NCBI RefSeq assembly: GCF_900079725.1
Contig: NZ_LT599032.1
Location: forward strand, 680,948 to 744,947
From: an uncultured Dysgonomonas sp.
GTDB lineage: Bacteria; Bacteroidota; Bacteroidia; Bacteroidales; Dysgonomonadaceae
Length of the DNA: 64,000 bases
Reading direction: 5' to 3'
Part shown: positions 43,714 through 52,804 of the stretch, piece by piece
Layout: each line of letters opens with the position of its first letter
Position numbering within the stretch: position 1 is the stretch's first letter
Position numbers and translations under genes: made by a program
The notes under the pieces: generated by a model
The model's database searches: none
The model's input: only the letters and a program-made list of their open reading frames with translations
What the model was told of the DNA's origin: nothing

Positions 43714-44640
43714 ATGATAAACCGCGTTCTTATCCGTATCAGAGTTGTCCAAATACTGTTTTCGTACAGTCAGGGTGAAACTACAGACATGAGAAAAGCT
43801 GAAAGCGAGCTTCTTTTCAGTCTGCAAAAATCATACGATTTATACTTCTATCTACTTTCACTTTTGGTTGAACTTACCGACTCTTATGCCCAGAAAGTCG
43901 ACAACCGCAAGTCGAAGCTTTTGCCCACAGAAGAAGATATAAAGCCAAACACCAGATTATTAAATAACAAATTTATTCTTCAATTGAGAGAAAACCTCGA
44001 ATTGAATAAATATCTTAAAGACAGGCCTTTTTCTTGGTACGATCACGATACTTTCGTTCGTAAAATGCTTGAGAACATCCTCAATTCAGATATCTACAAA
44101 GAATATATGGACGGTGATTCGCATAGTTATGATGACGACCGTGAATTTTGGCGCAAAACGTTCAAGCATGTCATCTGTACCGACGAGGAATTATACACCT
44201 TACTGGAGGATGAAAGCCTTTACTGGAATGACGACATCGAAATCATCGAATCTTTTGTCCTGAAAACGATTAAAAGGTTTGAGGAAAATAAAGGGGCCGC
44301 TCAGGAGTTACTTCCTATGTTCAAAGATGATTCCGACAGGGAGTTTGCTGTAAAATTGCTTCGTGAATCCCTTTGGAATGGCAAAGAATACCGGGAACTG
44401 ATAGATAAGTATACCAAGAATTGGGAATCGGAACGTATAGCCCTCATGGACATGGTAATAATGCAAATAGCAATAGGAGAAATAGTAAGTTTCCCATCCA
44501 TCCCCATAAGCGTAACTCTGAACGAATATATCGATATAGCAAAATCGTACAGTACAGCTAAAAGTGCTTCTTTTATAAACGGTATTCTGGATGCAATTGT
44601 AAAAGAACTAAAGGAAGAAAAGAAGATAATTAAGAAATAA
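43714..44640 (+). CDS. nusB: NusB-family antitermination factor (long Bacteroidota form)
   Basis: A 308-residue protein. The C-terminal ~130 residues are the NusB fold, ending ISVTLNEYIDIAKSYSTAKSASFINGILDAIVKEL, the conserved RNA/S10-binding helix pair. The N-terminal ~170 residues are an extension seen in Bacteroidota NusB (MINRVLIRIRVVQILFSY start). Its role is rRNA antitermination with NusE/S10. It precedes yajC by ~115 bp with a separate -7 box between them. Confidence 0.92.
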   Translation: MINRVLIRIRVVQILFSYSQGETTDMRKAESELLFSLQKSYDLYFYLLSLLVELTDSYAQKVDNRKSKLLPTEEDIKPNTRLLNNKFILQLRENLELNKYLKDRPFSWYDHDTFVRKMLENILNSDIYKEYMDGDSHSYDDDREFWRKTFKHVICTDEELYTLLEDESLYWNDDIEIIESFVLKTIKRFEENKGAAQELLPMFKDDSDREFAVKLLRESLWNGKEYRELIDKYTKNWESERIALMDMVIMQIAIGEIVSFPSIPISVTLNEYIDIAKSYSTAKSASFINGILDAIVKELKEEKKIIKK

Positions 44641-44687
44641 TAATATTTATCATATTTTCACCTTCACTCTAATTCAAAATAATCGCT

Positions 44688-44695
44688 TATATTTG
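44688..44695 (+). promoter_or_regulatory. -7 box (TATATTTG) of yajC
   Basis: Consensus motif 61 bp before the yajC start. Confidence 0.5.
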
Positions 44696-44756
44696 TAAAG
44701 CGTTTTTAGGAAAGGAGAAAAATCAAGAATAATATAAATCAAATATTAAAGAATCT

Positions 44757-45107
44757 ATGACTTTATTAAATGTATTATTACAAGCAGCCGAAGGTGGTGC
44801 ACCTGCCGGCGGAGGTTTTCTGGGATTAGGCAGCAGCGGTAGCATGATTGTGATGATGGTGCTCTTATTCGCCATCATGTATTTCTTTATGATACGTCCG
44901 CAACAAAAGAAACAAAAAGCGTTGCAGGAAGCTCGTAATGCAATCAAAGTAGGAGACAAAGTAGTTACTGCCGGAGGTATCCACGGAAAAGTGAAAGAAG
45001 TAAACGATTCTACATTTGTGCTGGAAATTGCCGACGGAATAAAAATCACAATCGAAAAATCTTCTGTTTACGTTTCAGCTGCTGATACTCAGGCTAACAA
45101 CAGATAA
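44757..45107 (+). CDS. yajC: Preprotein translocase subunit YajC
   Basis: A 116-residue single-span membrane protein associated with SecDF. The span SMIVMMVLLFAIMYFFMIRPQQKKQKA is the family signature, followed by a small beta domain (IKVGDKVVTAGGIHGKVKEVND). The Gly/Ala-rich N-terminus before the span is typical of Bacteroidota. The ybbR-like gene follows closely. Confidence 0.95.
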   Translation: MTLLNVLLQAAEGGAPAGGGFLGLGSSGSMIVMMVLLFAIMYFFMIRPQQKKQKALQEARNAIKVGDKVVTAGGIHGKVKEVNDSTFVLEIADGIKITIEKSSVYVSAADTQANNR

Positions 45108-45144
45108 TTCTTTTGAATGAAACATAAAAGTCAGGTATAGCTAT

Positions 45145-46128
45145 ATGAGCGATACTAGAAATATCATCATACAAGAAGTCAGATCGTTTTTCACAAATAT
45201 ATCATGGAAAAAGATACTGACTTTTTTGTTTTTTGTATTGCTTTCCTCAGTTTTTTGGATGATGCAGGTCTATCGCCAGAAATTTGAGTCTACCCTTACT
45301 ATACCTGTTAAATATGTAAATGTACCCGACAGCATCGTTTTCGAAAACGAGCTGCCATTGAAAATATATGTACGTATTAAAGATGACGGGGCAGCCATGT
45401 TCAAATACTATTTCACCCATAGAAACGACTCTCTGGTAGTAGATGTGAGGGATATAGTAAAGGGAACACAGGAAAAAGTGATACAGGGCCGGAACTTTGA
45501 ACAATTGGTACGGGGAAAACTCTTCGCTTCTTCAGAACTGATAAGCTACTCTCCCACCCGTGTATCTTATGCCTATGCTGTATTGCACCAAAAGAAACTA
45601 CCCGTTATATACGACGGTTATATAAGTCTGGCATCTGGTTATCTGATCGACGGGGAACTGACAATCGAACCCGATTCGGTGCTTGTATACGGCAGCCGTG
45701 CCGCACTAGATACATTGCATTACGCTCACACAGTGAACGATACACTTCGAGAAGTAACCGAGGATAAAAAAATGCTGGTAGCAATGAAGCAAACCAAAGG
45801 CATTCGGTTTGTGCCTAACACTGTAGAACTAAATGTATCGGTAGATAAGTTCAGTACAAAGGAAGTAGAAGTTCCTATTGAATGCATTAACCTGCCGGAA
45901 AATCTGACAATCAAGTTCTTCCCGTCATCAATCAAGATACCATTCTTTGTAGGTATAAAAAGATACAATGACATTTCGTCTCACGACTTTCAGGTAATTA
46001 TAGACTATAATGATCTCAAAGACCTGAAAGAGGCTTCGATCCCGGTACGAATAACTGAAAGTCCGGATTATATACAGACCAAAGGACCTGTTCCGTCCGA
46101 AGTGGAATTTGTACTGGAACAAAAATAA
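45145..46128 (+). CDS. YbbR-like domain protein
   Basis: A 327-residue protein with one N-terminal membrane span (ILTFLFFVLLSSVFWMMQVYRQ) and two to three YbbR-like beta repeats outside it, e.g. FESTLTIPVKYVNVPDSIVFEN and LTIEPDSVLVYGSRAALDTL. In Firmicutes YbbR/CdaR regulates the diadenylate cyclase; in Bacteroidota the role is not established. The order yajC - ybbR-like - coaE is common in Bacteroidales. Confidence 0.88.
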   Translation: MSDTRNIIIQEVRSFFTNISWKKILTFLFFVLLSSVFWMMQVYRQKFESTLTIPVKYVNVPDSIVFENELPLKIYVRIKDDGAAMFKYYFTHRNDSLVVDVRDIVKGTQEKVIQGRNFEQLVRGKLFASSELISYSPTRVSYAYAVLHQKKLPVIYDGYISLASGYLIDGELTIEPDSVLVYGSRAALDTLHYAHTVNDTLREVTEDKKMLVAMKQTKGIRFVPNTVELNVSVDKFSTKEVEVPIECINLPENLTIKFFPSSIKIPFFVGIKRYNDISSHDFQVIIDYNDLKDLKEASIPVRITESPDYIQTKGPVPSEVEFVLEQK

Positions 46129-46206
46129 AGGCAGCAGATTTTTTTATTTGCCTCTACATGCAATATATCAATACATTCTTTTACACGAATAATAATCCCT
46201 CATAGA

Positions 46207-46791
46207 ATGATCAAATTAGGTATAACAGGAGGAATAGGTAGTGGTAAATCTACCGTTTCGGAGATATTCTCCCTTTGCAATGTACCTGTTTATATAGCCG
46301 ATACAGAAAGTAAAAGGCTTGTGGCAACTTCACCTGTTATAAAAGAAAAATTGATTAATATCTATGGTGAAGAATTATTTGAGGGTGGTGTGCTGAATAA
46401 AGCATTACTGGCTTCCCATATATTCAATGATAAAGCCAAATTGGAACAGGTAAACGCAATAATACATCCCGAAGTAGAAAAAGATTTTAAAGAATGGGTG
46501 GTTAACCATGCACACAGTCGGGTGATAGCACACGAAGCCGCAATTCTTTTCGAGTCGGGTTTCAATAAACTTATGGACAAGATAGTGATGGTATACACTC
46601 CCCTCGAAATAAGGCTGGAACGTACGATGAAACGGGATCATACTACCCGCGAAAAAGTATTGGAACGCATACACAATCAGATGCCTGATGAAGAAAAAGC
46701 TAAACTTTCTGATTTTGTAATTGTTAATGATGGAGCACATTCATTGATCGAACAAGTGCTCGACATTCTGAAACAAGTAAAAGACTTATAA
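46207..46791 (+). CDS. coaE: Dephospho-CoA kinase
   Basis: A 194-residue P-loop kinase for the final step of CoA synthesis. P-loop GITGGIGSGKSTVS, the substrate segment VYIADTESKRLV, the NAIIHPEV motif and the lid RTMKRDHTTREKVLERI are present. It lies in the yajC-ybbR run, 6 bp before the carbonic anhydrase gene. Confidence 0.96.
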   Translation: MIKLGITGGIGSGKSTVSEIFSLCNVPVYIADTESKRLVATSPVIKEKLINIYGEELFEGGVLNKALLASHIFNDKAKLEQVNAIIHPEVEKDFKEWVVNHAHSRVIAHEAAILFESGFNKLMDKIVMVYTPLEIRLERTMKRDHTTREKVLERIHNQMPDEEKAKLSDFVIVNDGAHSLIEQVLDILKQVKDL

Positions 46792-46797
46792 AACATA

Positions 46798-47448
46798 ATG
46801 GAAATACAAAAATCATATAAAGGTATATTCGAAGCGAATAAGAAATGGGTAGAGAAAATAAATGAGGAAAACCCGGACTTTTTCACGCATCTGGCAGATC
46901 AGCAAAACCCTGACTATCTTTACATAGGATGCTCCGACAGCCGCGTGCATGCCAATGAGATAATGGGCCTGCAACCCGGAGAAGTATTCGTACACCGTAA
47001 TATCGCTAATATGGTGGTCAATAATGACCTCAACGTATTGTCGGTCATTAATTATGCCGTGGAATACCTCAATGTGAAATATATCATTGTATGCGGACAT
47101 TACAATTGCGGAGGGATAAAAGCCGCAATGGAACCGAAAGATTTAGGAATACTGAATCCATGGCTGCGTAATATACGCGATGTGTACCGCCTGCACGAGA
47201 AAGAGCTGGATACTATTTCCGATCCGCAAGCCAGGTATAACCGCCTGGTAGAAATAAATGTATATGAACAGTGTCTCAATATAATAAAGACAGCAGAAGT
47301 ACAGAAATCATACCTGGCAAAAGGTTATCCCCGTGTAGCCGGCTGGGTTTACGACCTGAACGACGGCATACTCCACGATCTGGAAATAGATTTTGAAAAA
47401 GAACTGAACCGTATTCGTAAGATTTACGATCTAACAAAAGGAGAATAA
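46798..47448 (+). CDS. can: Beta-class carbonic anhydrase
   Basis: A 216-residue zinc enzyme interconverting CO2 and bicarbonate. The zinc site is intact: CSDSRVHANEIMG (Cys and the Asp-Arg dyad) and CGHYNCGGIKAAM (His and Cys). The length matches plant/bacterial type beta enzymes of Bacteroidales. It is probably cotranscribed with coaE (6-bp gap). Confidence 0.95.
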   Translation: MEIQKSYKGIFEANKKWVEKINEENPDFFTHLADQQNPDYLYIGCSDSRVHANEIMGLQPGEVFVHRNIANMVVNNDLNVLSVINYAVEYLNVKYIIVCGHYNCGGIKAAMEPKDLGILNPWLRNIRDVYRLHEKELDTISDPQARYNRLVEINVYEQCLNIIKTAEVQKSYLAKGYPRVAGWVYDLNDGILHDLEIDFEKELNRIRKIYDLTKGE

Positions 47449-47476
47449 GTCTGACGCAAGTTATAAATTAAAAATT

Positions 47477-48373
47477 ATGAGTTATAAATTAGCAGTTACG
47501 GCTATATTGTTAGGAATCCTGTCGCTTTGCAGCTGCAAACCATCCAGAACAGATAAAGCCCGCACTCTATCAGTTACTATAGAGCCTCAAAAATATTTTC
47601 TAAGTAAAATCGTAGGAAATCACTACGAGGTAAATTGTATTGTACCATCGGGCTCCAATCCCGAAAGTGCCGATTTCACCCCATCGCAGATGATGGCTTT
47701 GGATAAGAGCGTAGCCTACTTCAAAATCGGTTATCTGGGGATAGAGAACACATTGATAGATAAAGTGTCCCAAAGTAATCCTGAACTTAAAGTTGTAAAT
47801 TGCTCGCAAGGTATTGAACTTATAGGCGATGCTCATATACATTGCGAAGACGATAATCATGACCACAATCATACACACGCCCATGCTGCAGGTGACCCGC
47901 ACACATGGAGCTCGGTAAGATCGGCTAAGATTATAGTCGAAAACATGTATAAGGCTGTACTGGAATTAGATGCCAATAATGAAGCAGACTATACTGCCAA
48001 TTATGATAAACTGGTAGCTGAGATAAACAGTACCGATAGTATCATCAAATCGTATCTGGAAAAGGCTCCGAGCAAGGCATTTATAATATATCATCCTGCA
48101 CTCAGTTATTTTGCCGATGAATACGGATTGACCCAATATTCAATCGAACATGAAGGAAAAAACCCGTCGCCGTCACAGTTAAAGGAGCTTATAGATAAAG
48201 CAAAATCTGAAGGTATAAAAGCTGTTTTCATACAGCAGGAGTTCGATACAAAAAATGCAGAAACTATAGCAGAAGCAATAAACGGGAAAACTATCCCCAT
48301 AAACCCGTTATCATATAACTGGAGTGAGGAAATGATAAAAATAGCCAAGGCTTTGGCACAGGAAAACGAATGA
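47477..48373 (+). CDS. znuA: Zinc-type ABC transporter substrate-binding lipoprotein
   Basis: A 298-residue lipoprotein (ILSLCSCKPS). It is a cluster A-I binding protein: IEPQKYFLSKIVGNHYEVNCIVPSGSNPE, the His-rich loop HCEDDNHDHNHTHAHAAGDPHTW, and later the metal ligands in IYHPALSYFADEYG and the acidic ligand in IQQEFDTKNA. The His-rich loop favours zinc over manganese. Its stop overlaps the start of the ATPase gene by 4 bp. No permease gene follows. Confidence 0.9.
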   Translation: MSYKLAVTAILLGILSLCSCKPSRTDKARTLSVTIEPQKYFLSKIVGNHYEVNCIVPSGSNPESADFTPSQMMALDKSVAYFKIGYLGIENTLIDKVSQSNPELKVVNCSQGIELIGDAHIHCEDDNHDHNHTHAHAAGDPHTWSSVRSAKIIVENMYKAVLELDANNEADYTANYDKLVAEINSTDSIIKSYLEKAPSKAFIIYHPALSYFADEYGLTQYSIEHEGKNPSPSQLKELIDKAKSEGIKAVFIQQEFDTKNAETIAEAINGKTIPINPLSYNWSEEMIKIAKALAQENE

Positions 48374-49155
48374 GCAAAATACTTGAAATAAGAGATCTTT
48401 CGGTAGGATACGATGATAATCCTTATGTACTGAAAAACGTGAATCTGGATGTTTTCCAGGATGATTTTCTCGGTATTATCGGTCCCAATGGCGGAGGAAA
48501 GACCACATTATTGAAAACGATCCTCGGGCTTGTAAAACCGACGGACGGCAGTATATCTTTTTTCAGGAATGACGTGAAAACGGATAAGATAAACATCGGT
48601 TATCTGCCGCAAATAAACCAGATAGATAAAAAATTCCCCATATCCGTCCATGATGTTATACTGTCGGGGCTGACAATCAAACACAGCGTATTTTCACCTT
48701 ATACCAGAGAACAAAAAGAGAAGGTCGGTGTTATAGCGCATCAGATGGGACTGGATAAACTTATCGACAGGCCTATAGGCGCATTATCCGGAGGCCAGCT
48801 CCAACGCACTTTGCTTGGGCGTGCTATTATAGACGGACCAGACCTGCTGGTGCTCGACGAACCTAATTCATATGTGGACAAACGATTCGAGACTGATTTT
48901 TATAAAATACTCGAAGATATAAATAAAGACACCGCCATTATTCTTGTCTCCCATGATGTAGGTACAGTAATATCGCTGGTTAAAAATATAGCCTGTGTAA
49001 ACGAAGGACTCCACTATCATTCAGGTACCAATATCACGACCGAATGGCTCGAAGAATCATACTCCTCCTGCCCTATCGAAATTGTCGGTCATGGCGATTT
49101 TCCGCATCGGGTATTGGATAAGCATGAGGGTTGTGAATGTTGTAAAGATGATTAA
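48370..49155 (+). CDS. znuC: Zinc-type ABC transporter ATP-binding protein with Cys/His tail
   Basis: A 261-residue ABC ATPase. Walker A is GPNGGGKTTLLK, the signature is LSGGQLQRTLLGRA, Walker B is LLVLDEPNSYVD and the switch His is in VSHDVG. The family is that of metal importers (ZnuC/MntB-like). The last ~30 residues carry an unusual HGDFPHRVLDKHEGCECCKDD tail with three cysteines and three histidines that could bind metal and regulate the ATPase. It overlaps znuA by 4 bp; the membrane permease expected next is absent and an opposite-strand gene follows. Confidence 0.9.
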   Translation: MSKILEIRDLSVGYDDNPYVLKNVNLDVFQDDFLGIIGPNGGGKTTLLKTILGLVKPTDGSISFFRNDVKTDKINIGYLPQINQIDKKFPISVHDVILSGLTIKHSVFSPYTREQKEKVGVIAHQMGLDKLIDRPIGALSGGQLQRTLLGRAIIDGPDLLVLDEPNSYVDKRFETDFYKILEDINKDTAIILVSHDVGTVISLVKNIACVNEGLHYHSGTNITTEWLEESYSSCPIEIVGHGDFPHRVLDKHEGCECCKDD

Positions 49156-49175
49156 GAATTCTATAAAATTCTACG

Positions 49176-49979
49176 TCATTTTGTAAGTAGCCTCTTTATT
49201 TCCTCCCTGTACACTTCATTTTCGGTTATACCATTGTGCTCTTCGTTTTCTAATGTAATAAGCAAATCCGAATCTTTCAATACAGGCTTCAATTTCATGG
49301 AATTATTATAGTTTATCACCTTATCTTTATTTCCATGAAAGATGACAACAGGCATTTTACATTCACTGACATATTTATATGTTTCCAACTTATATTTGAC
49401 CAGAAAACTGGGGATAACAGGGCAAATATCCTGAATCACATTCGTAAGACTATAATAAGGAGCCTGCAAAATCAACATATGGGGGTTATTTACCGATGCA
49501 ATCTTTGCGGCTGGCCCCGTGCCGATAGAAAAACCCAGTACAATTAACCGGTCTTCATCATATCGCTTCTTCATTTCATTATAAGCGAGCTGAATATCGC
49601 TGAATAATTGATTCTGGCTGTCAATCTCGCCCCTACTTTTGCCGAATCCCCTGTAATCGAGAAAGAATACATCATAGCCTAAATCCGTATACACAGAAGC
49701 CAAGTGTCCCCATGAATCAAGAGCCCCGGCATTGCCATGCAGATAGAAAATCAATCCTTTGGGATTTTCTGTTTTGAACAGAAGGCTATTCAATGATGTC
49801 CCATCATCCGCTTTTAAATATATTTCCTCAAAATCCTGCTTAAACCGGAAAGTATAATTATTATCAAGTTTTGTTGGGTAAAAAATCAGTTTTTCCTGAA
49901 AAAAGTAAAAGAATCCACACAGTAATATATAGAGTGATAATAAAATCGCACATATTCTGATTACTGCTTTCTTCATCAT
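49176..49979 (-). CDS. Membrane-anchored alpha/beta hydrolase (BEM46/YfhR-like)
   Basis: A 267-residue hydrolase with an N-terminal membrane span (IRICAILLSLYILLCGFFYFF). The core reads GLIFYLHGNAGALDSWG, then the nucleophile in GFSIGTGPAA, the Asp in VVIFHGNKDKVI and the His in ENEEHNGI, an intact triad. The HGNAG and YRGFG motifs are typical of the BEM46 family. The substrate is unknown, perhaps a lipid or ester. It starts 44 bp from the end of rarA and is probably in the same transcript. Confidence 0.88.
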   Translation of the reverse strand: MMKKAVIRICAILLSLYILLCGFFYFFQEKLIFYPTKLDNNYTFRFKQDFEEIYLKADDGTSLNSLLFKTENPKGLIFYLHGNAGALDSWGHLASVYTDLGYDVFFLDYRGFGKSRGEIDSQNQLFSDIQLAYNEMKKRYDEDRLIVLGFSIGTGPAAKIASVNNPHMLILQAPYYSLTNVIQDICPVIPSFLVKYKLETYKYVSECKMPVVIFHGNKDKVINYNNSMKLKPVLKDSDLLITLENEEHNGITENEVYREEIKRLLTK

Positions 49980-50022
49980 TTACAAAGTTCTTTTACCGTC
50001 TTATACTTCATCGGCACATTGT

Positions 50023-51318
50023 TCAATACCTGTCTTTCCACAATTTTTTCAGCCATTCCACAATTTTGCTCTCCGATGCGTTTTGCTGCGGCTTCCAGAA
50101 TTGGCGTCCTTTTATTTCTTTAGGCACATAATCCTGCTGTACAAAGTTATTCTCGAAACTGTGGGCATACTTGTAGTTTTTGCCATAATCCAGTTCTTTC
50201 ATAAGCTTGGTCGGTGCATTACGCAAATGCAACGGAACCGGCAGGTTACCCGTTTCATTCACCAATGCGATAGCCTCATCTATAGCCATATATGCAGAAT
50301 TACTTTTTGGTGAAGTTGCCAAATACACGGTGGCTTCGGCTAAGACAATCCGGCCTTCCGGCCAGCCAATCTTCTGCAAAGTATCAAAGCATGCATTCGC
50401 CAGTAAGAGGGCATTAGGATTTGCCAACCCTATATCTTCCGCCGCCGAGATAACCAACCGCCGGGCGATAAATTTCGGATCTTCCCCCCCGGCCACCATC
50501 CGCGCCAGCCAGTAAATAGCCGCATCGGGGTCACTACCCCGGATAGACTTGATAAAGGCTGAAATAATGTCATAATGCATCTCACCTCCTTTATCGTATG
50601 CCGCCGGATTTTCCTGTAAGCGTTCTGTCACAAGCTTATCCGTTATGACAATTTTGTCACTCACATCCGCGCCTGTTACCAGATCGAGTATATTCAACAG
50701 TTTACGGGCATCACCTCCCGAAAAGCGAAGCAATGCATTGGTTTCCTGTAATTCGATATTCCGTTCTTTAAGTATAATATCCTGCGTCACGGCACGATGA
50801 GCCAGTTCGATCAGGTCATCCTTATCCAAGGATTGCAAAACGTACACCTGACAACGTGACAACAATGGCCGTATAACTTCAAACGAAGGATTTTCCGTTG
50901 TAGCGCCTATCAATGTAATCACACCTGTTTCCACTGCATTGAGCAACGAATCCTGTTGTGATTTTGAAAAACGGTGGATTTCATCAATAAACAAAATAGG
51001 GCTTTTCGTATTGAAGAACTGACTCTTTTTAGCCTGTTCTATCACCTCACGTACATCCTTTACACCCGAGTTTATCGCACTCAATGTATAGAAAGGAGTA
51101 TCCAGCGTATTGGCAATAATCTGGGCCAATGTCGTCTTCCCTACTCCGGGAGGGCCCCAAAGAAGAAAAGAAGGTATTCGTCCCGATTCTATCATCTTGC
51201 GCAGGATAGCACCTTCACCCACAAGATGCTTTTGTCCTATATATTCGTCCAGGGTACGTGGACGCAAACGTTCTGCTAATGGCTGGCTCATATTTTTGTT
51301 GAAATTATCGTAATCCAA
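50023..51318 (-). CDS. rarA: Replication-associated recombination protein A (RarA/MgsA)
   Basis: A 431-residue AAA+ ATPase related to clamp loaders, acting at stalled forks. It has PLAERLRPRTLDEYIGQKHLVGEG, Walker A GPPGVGKTTLAQ, Walker B LFIDEIHRFSKSQQD, sensor GATTENPSFE and the C-terminal tetramerisation region (SAFIKSIRGSDPDAAIYWLARMVAGGEDP). The alpha/beta hydrolase gene follows. Confidence 0.96.
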   Translation of the reverse strand: MDYDNFNKNMSQPLAERLRPRTLDEYIGQKHLVGEGAILRKMIESGRIPSFLLWGPPGVGKTTLAQIIANTLDTPFYTLSAINSGVKDVREVIEQAKKSQFFNTKSPILFIDEIHRFSKSQQDSLLNAVETGVITLIGATTENPSFEVIRPLLSRCQVYVLQSLDKDDLIELAHRAVTQDIILKERNIELQETNALLRFSGGDARKLLNILDLVTGADVSDKIVITDKLVTERLQENPAAYDKGGEMHYDIISAFIKSIRGSDPDAAIYWLARMVAGGEDPKFIARRLVISAAEDIGLANPNALLLANACFDTLQKIGWPEGRIVLAEATVYLATSPKSNSAYMAIDEAIALVNETGNLPVPLHLRNAPTKLMKELDYGKNYKYAHSFENNFVQQDYVPKEIKGRQFWKPQQNASESKIVEWLKKLWKDRY

Positions 51319-51451
51319 ATTTACAAAAAGTTTCTATTAGTCCGAAATAGAATAATGAATTCTCCGTTCCCTGGCAGGTAACTAATAATCAAATTGGTAG
51401 TATCCAGCGACAATTAGATTAATAATATTATCTTATTATAAAAAAATGCTT

Positions 51452-51459
51452 TACATTTG
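51452..51459 (+). promoter_or_regulatory. -7 box (TACATTTG) of the HTH protein gene
   Basis: Consensus motif; predicted leader ~90 nt before the ATG at 51554. Confidence 0.45.
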
Positions 51460-51553
51460 TTTTAACAATTACACAAATGTGAAGGATTATATAGTGCGAT
51501 TGCAACTACCATTGACTGGACGTTGCAACAACAAGTTAACGATTAAATAAAAC

Positions 51554-52519
51554 ATGACAAGCCCGGAGATACTATGTAACAGATTGCTCGACGCAATCAA
51601 GCGCAAGCTACCCAAAGATGCTAATATGGCCAATATTTTAACCGATATATTATTTATAGGTAAAGAGGCTGCATACAGAAGATTGCGCGGAGAAGTTTCA
51701 TTCACACTATATGAGGCTGCACTCATAGCCCGAAAGTTTCAGATATCATTAGATTCAATTATAAACCTAGCCCCTTTCGAAAATCTGATTTTTGAATTAA
51801 AACCCCAACGTTTTTATAATCTTCGGGATATAGATTATAAAATGCTGGAAGAATATATCGATGTGCTTAAATTCTCAAAAACAGATCCGAAGGCCGAACA
51901 GGTATTCACTTCCAATGTGTTTCCTCAATTTCCATCTCACAAACATTATTTGTTAACAAAATACAGTTCGTTCAGGTGGATGTACCTCAATGAAAAGGCC
52001 GATGCTATAAAAAGTTTCCATGAAATGGAATTTCCCGATAGGTTGTATAAATTATGCAGAGATTGTGTAAATGAAACTATGAATATTGCAAATACATCAT
52101 ATATATGGGATAGTACTATTTTTCAAAGCATAGTTAAGGAAATAAAATATTTTTCAAACATTGAACTTATCAATGCCCAAGATGTCTTGTTATTAAAAAA
52201 TGAACTTGAGGAATTATTAAATTTCATTGAAAGAATTACTGCAATTGGCCGTTTCGAAAACGGGAACAAAATACAAATATATATATCCGATATTACCTCC
52301 GACACGGGATATGCTTATCTGGACACAGAGTATTTGCATCTTAGCATGATAAATGCTTTCGCCCTAAATTACTTAGTAGCCCTCGATAAACGTACACTGG
52401 ACAAGATAAAGGAAAGAGTTCAATCACTGAAAAGAGTTTCCACGTTAATATCCGAAAGTGGGGAAGAACAACGCCTCAGATTCCTCAGGGCACAGAGGGA
52501 AATAGTGAGTACTTTATAA
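51554..52519 (+). CDS. HTH domain protein of unknown function
   Basis: A 321-residue soluble protein I can place only loosely. Residues ~22-72 look like a Cro/C1-type helix-turn-helix (ANILTDILFIGKEAAYRRLRGEVSFTLYEAALIARKFQI), in which the YRRLRGE helix would read DNA. The remaining ~240 residues are helical with aromatic clusters (KYSSFRWMYLNEKADAI, DTEYLHLSMINAFALNYLVALD) and may be a ligand or oligomerisation domain. Proteins of this design occur in several copies in Bacteroidales genomes. It is monocistronic and precedes dnaK by 285 bp. Confidence 0.65.
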   Translation: MTSPEILCNRLLDAIKRKLPKDANMANILTDILFIGKEAAYRRLRGEVSFTLYEAALIARKFQISLDSIINLAPFENLIFELKPQRFYNLRDIDYKMLEEYIDVLKFSKTDPKAEQVFTSNVFPQFPSHKHYLLTKYSSFRWMYLNEKADAIKSFHEMEFPDRLYKLCRDCVNETMNIANTSYIWDSTIFQSIVKEIKYFSNIELINAQDVLLLKNELEELLNFIERITAIGRFENGNKIQIYISDITSDTGYAYLDTEYLHLSMINAFALNYLVALDKRTLDKIKERVQSLKRVSTLISESGEEQRLRFLRAQREIVSTL

Positions 52520-52713
52520 ATGAGTTTATATCCTTAGACCGAATAACCGGGGCCACTAAAACAGCTAATGGTAAAGTTACTCTATCTCCTCTACTAAAAA
52601 TACTTTTCCAGACAATACACATTGTCTCCTTACCGCATAGATTCAGACTTTTTAATCAATAAAGATTTCTGACAAATCGTCATATTTCATATTTTCTCAA
52701 AAAAAATATCACT

Positions 52714-52730
52714 TTGGCACAGCATTTGAA
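52714..52730 (+). promoter_or_regulatory. Sigma-54-like -24/-12 motif upstream of dnaK
   Basis: TTGGCAC (52714-52720), 5 bp, then TTGAA (52726-52730) approximates the TTGGCAC-N5-TTGCW consensus, with GA in place of the usual -12 GC. It lies 75 bp before the dnaK start. No TAnnTTTG box was found in this leader and no CIRCE element is present. Confidence 0.35.
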
Positions 52731-52804
52731 TAACAGATAGTGTCGCTGCAAAGCGCAAAAAAGATCAATTAGAATTAAAAAACAAATAAATATAATAAAC
52801 TAAA

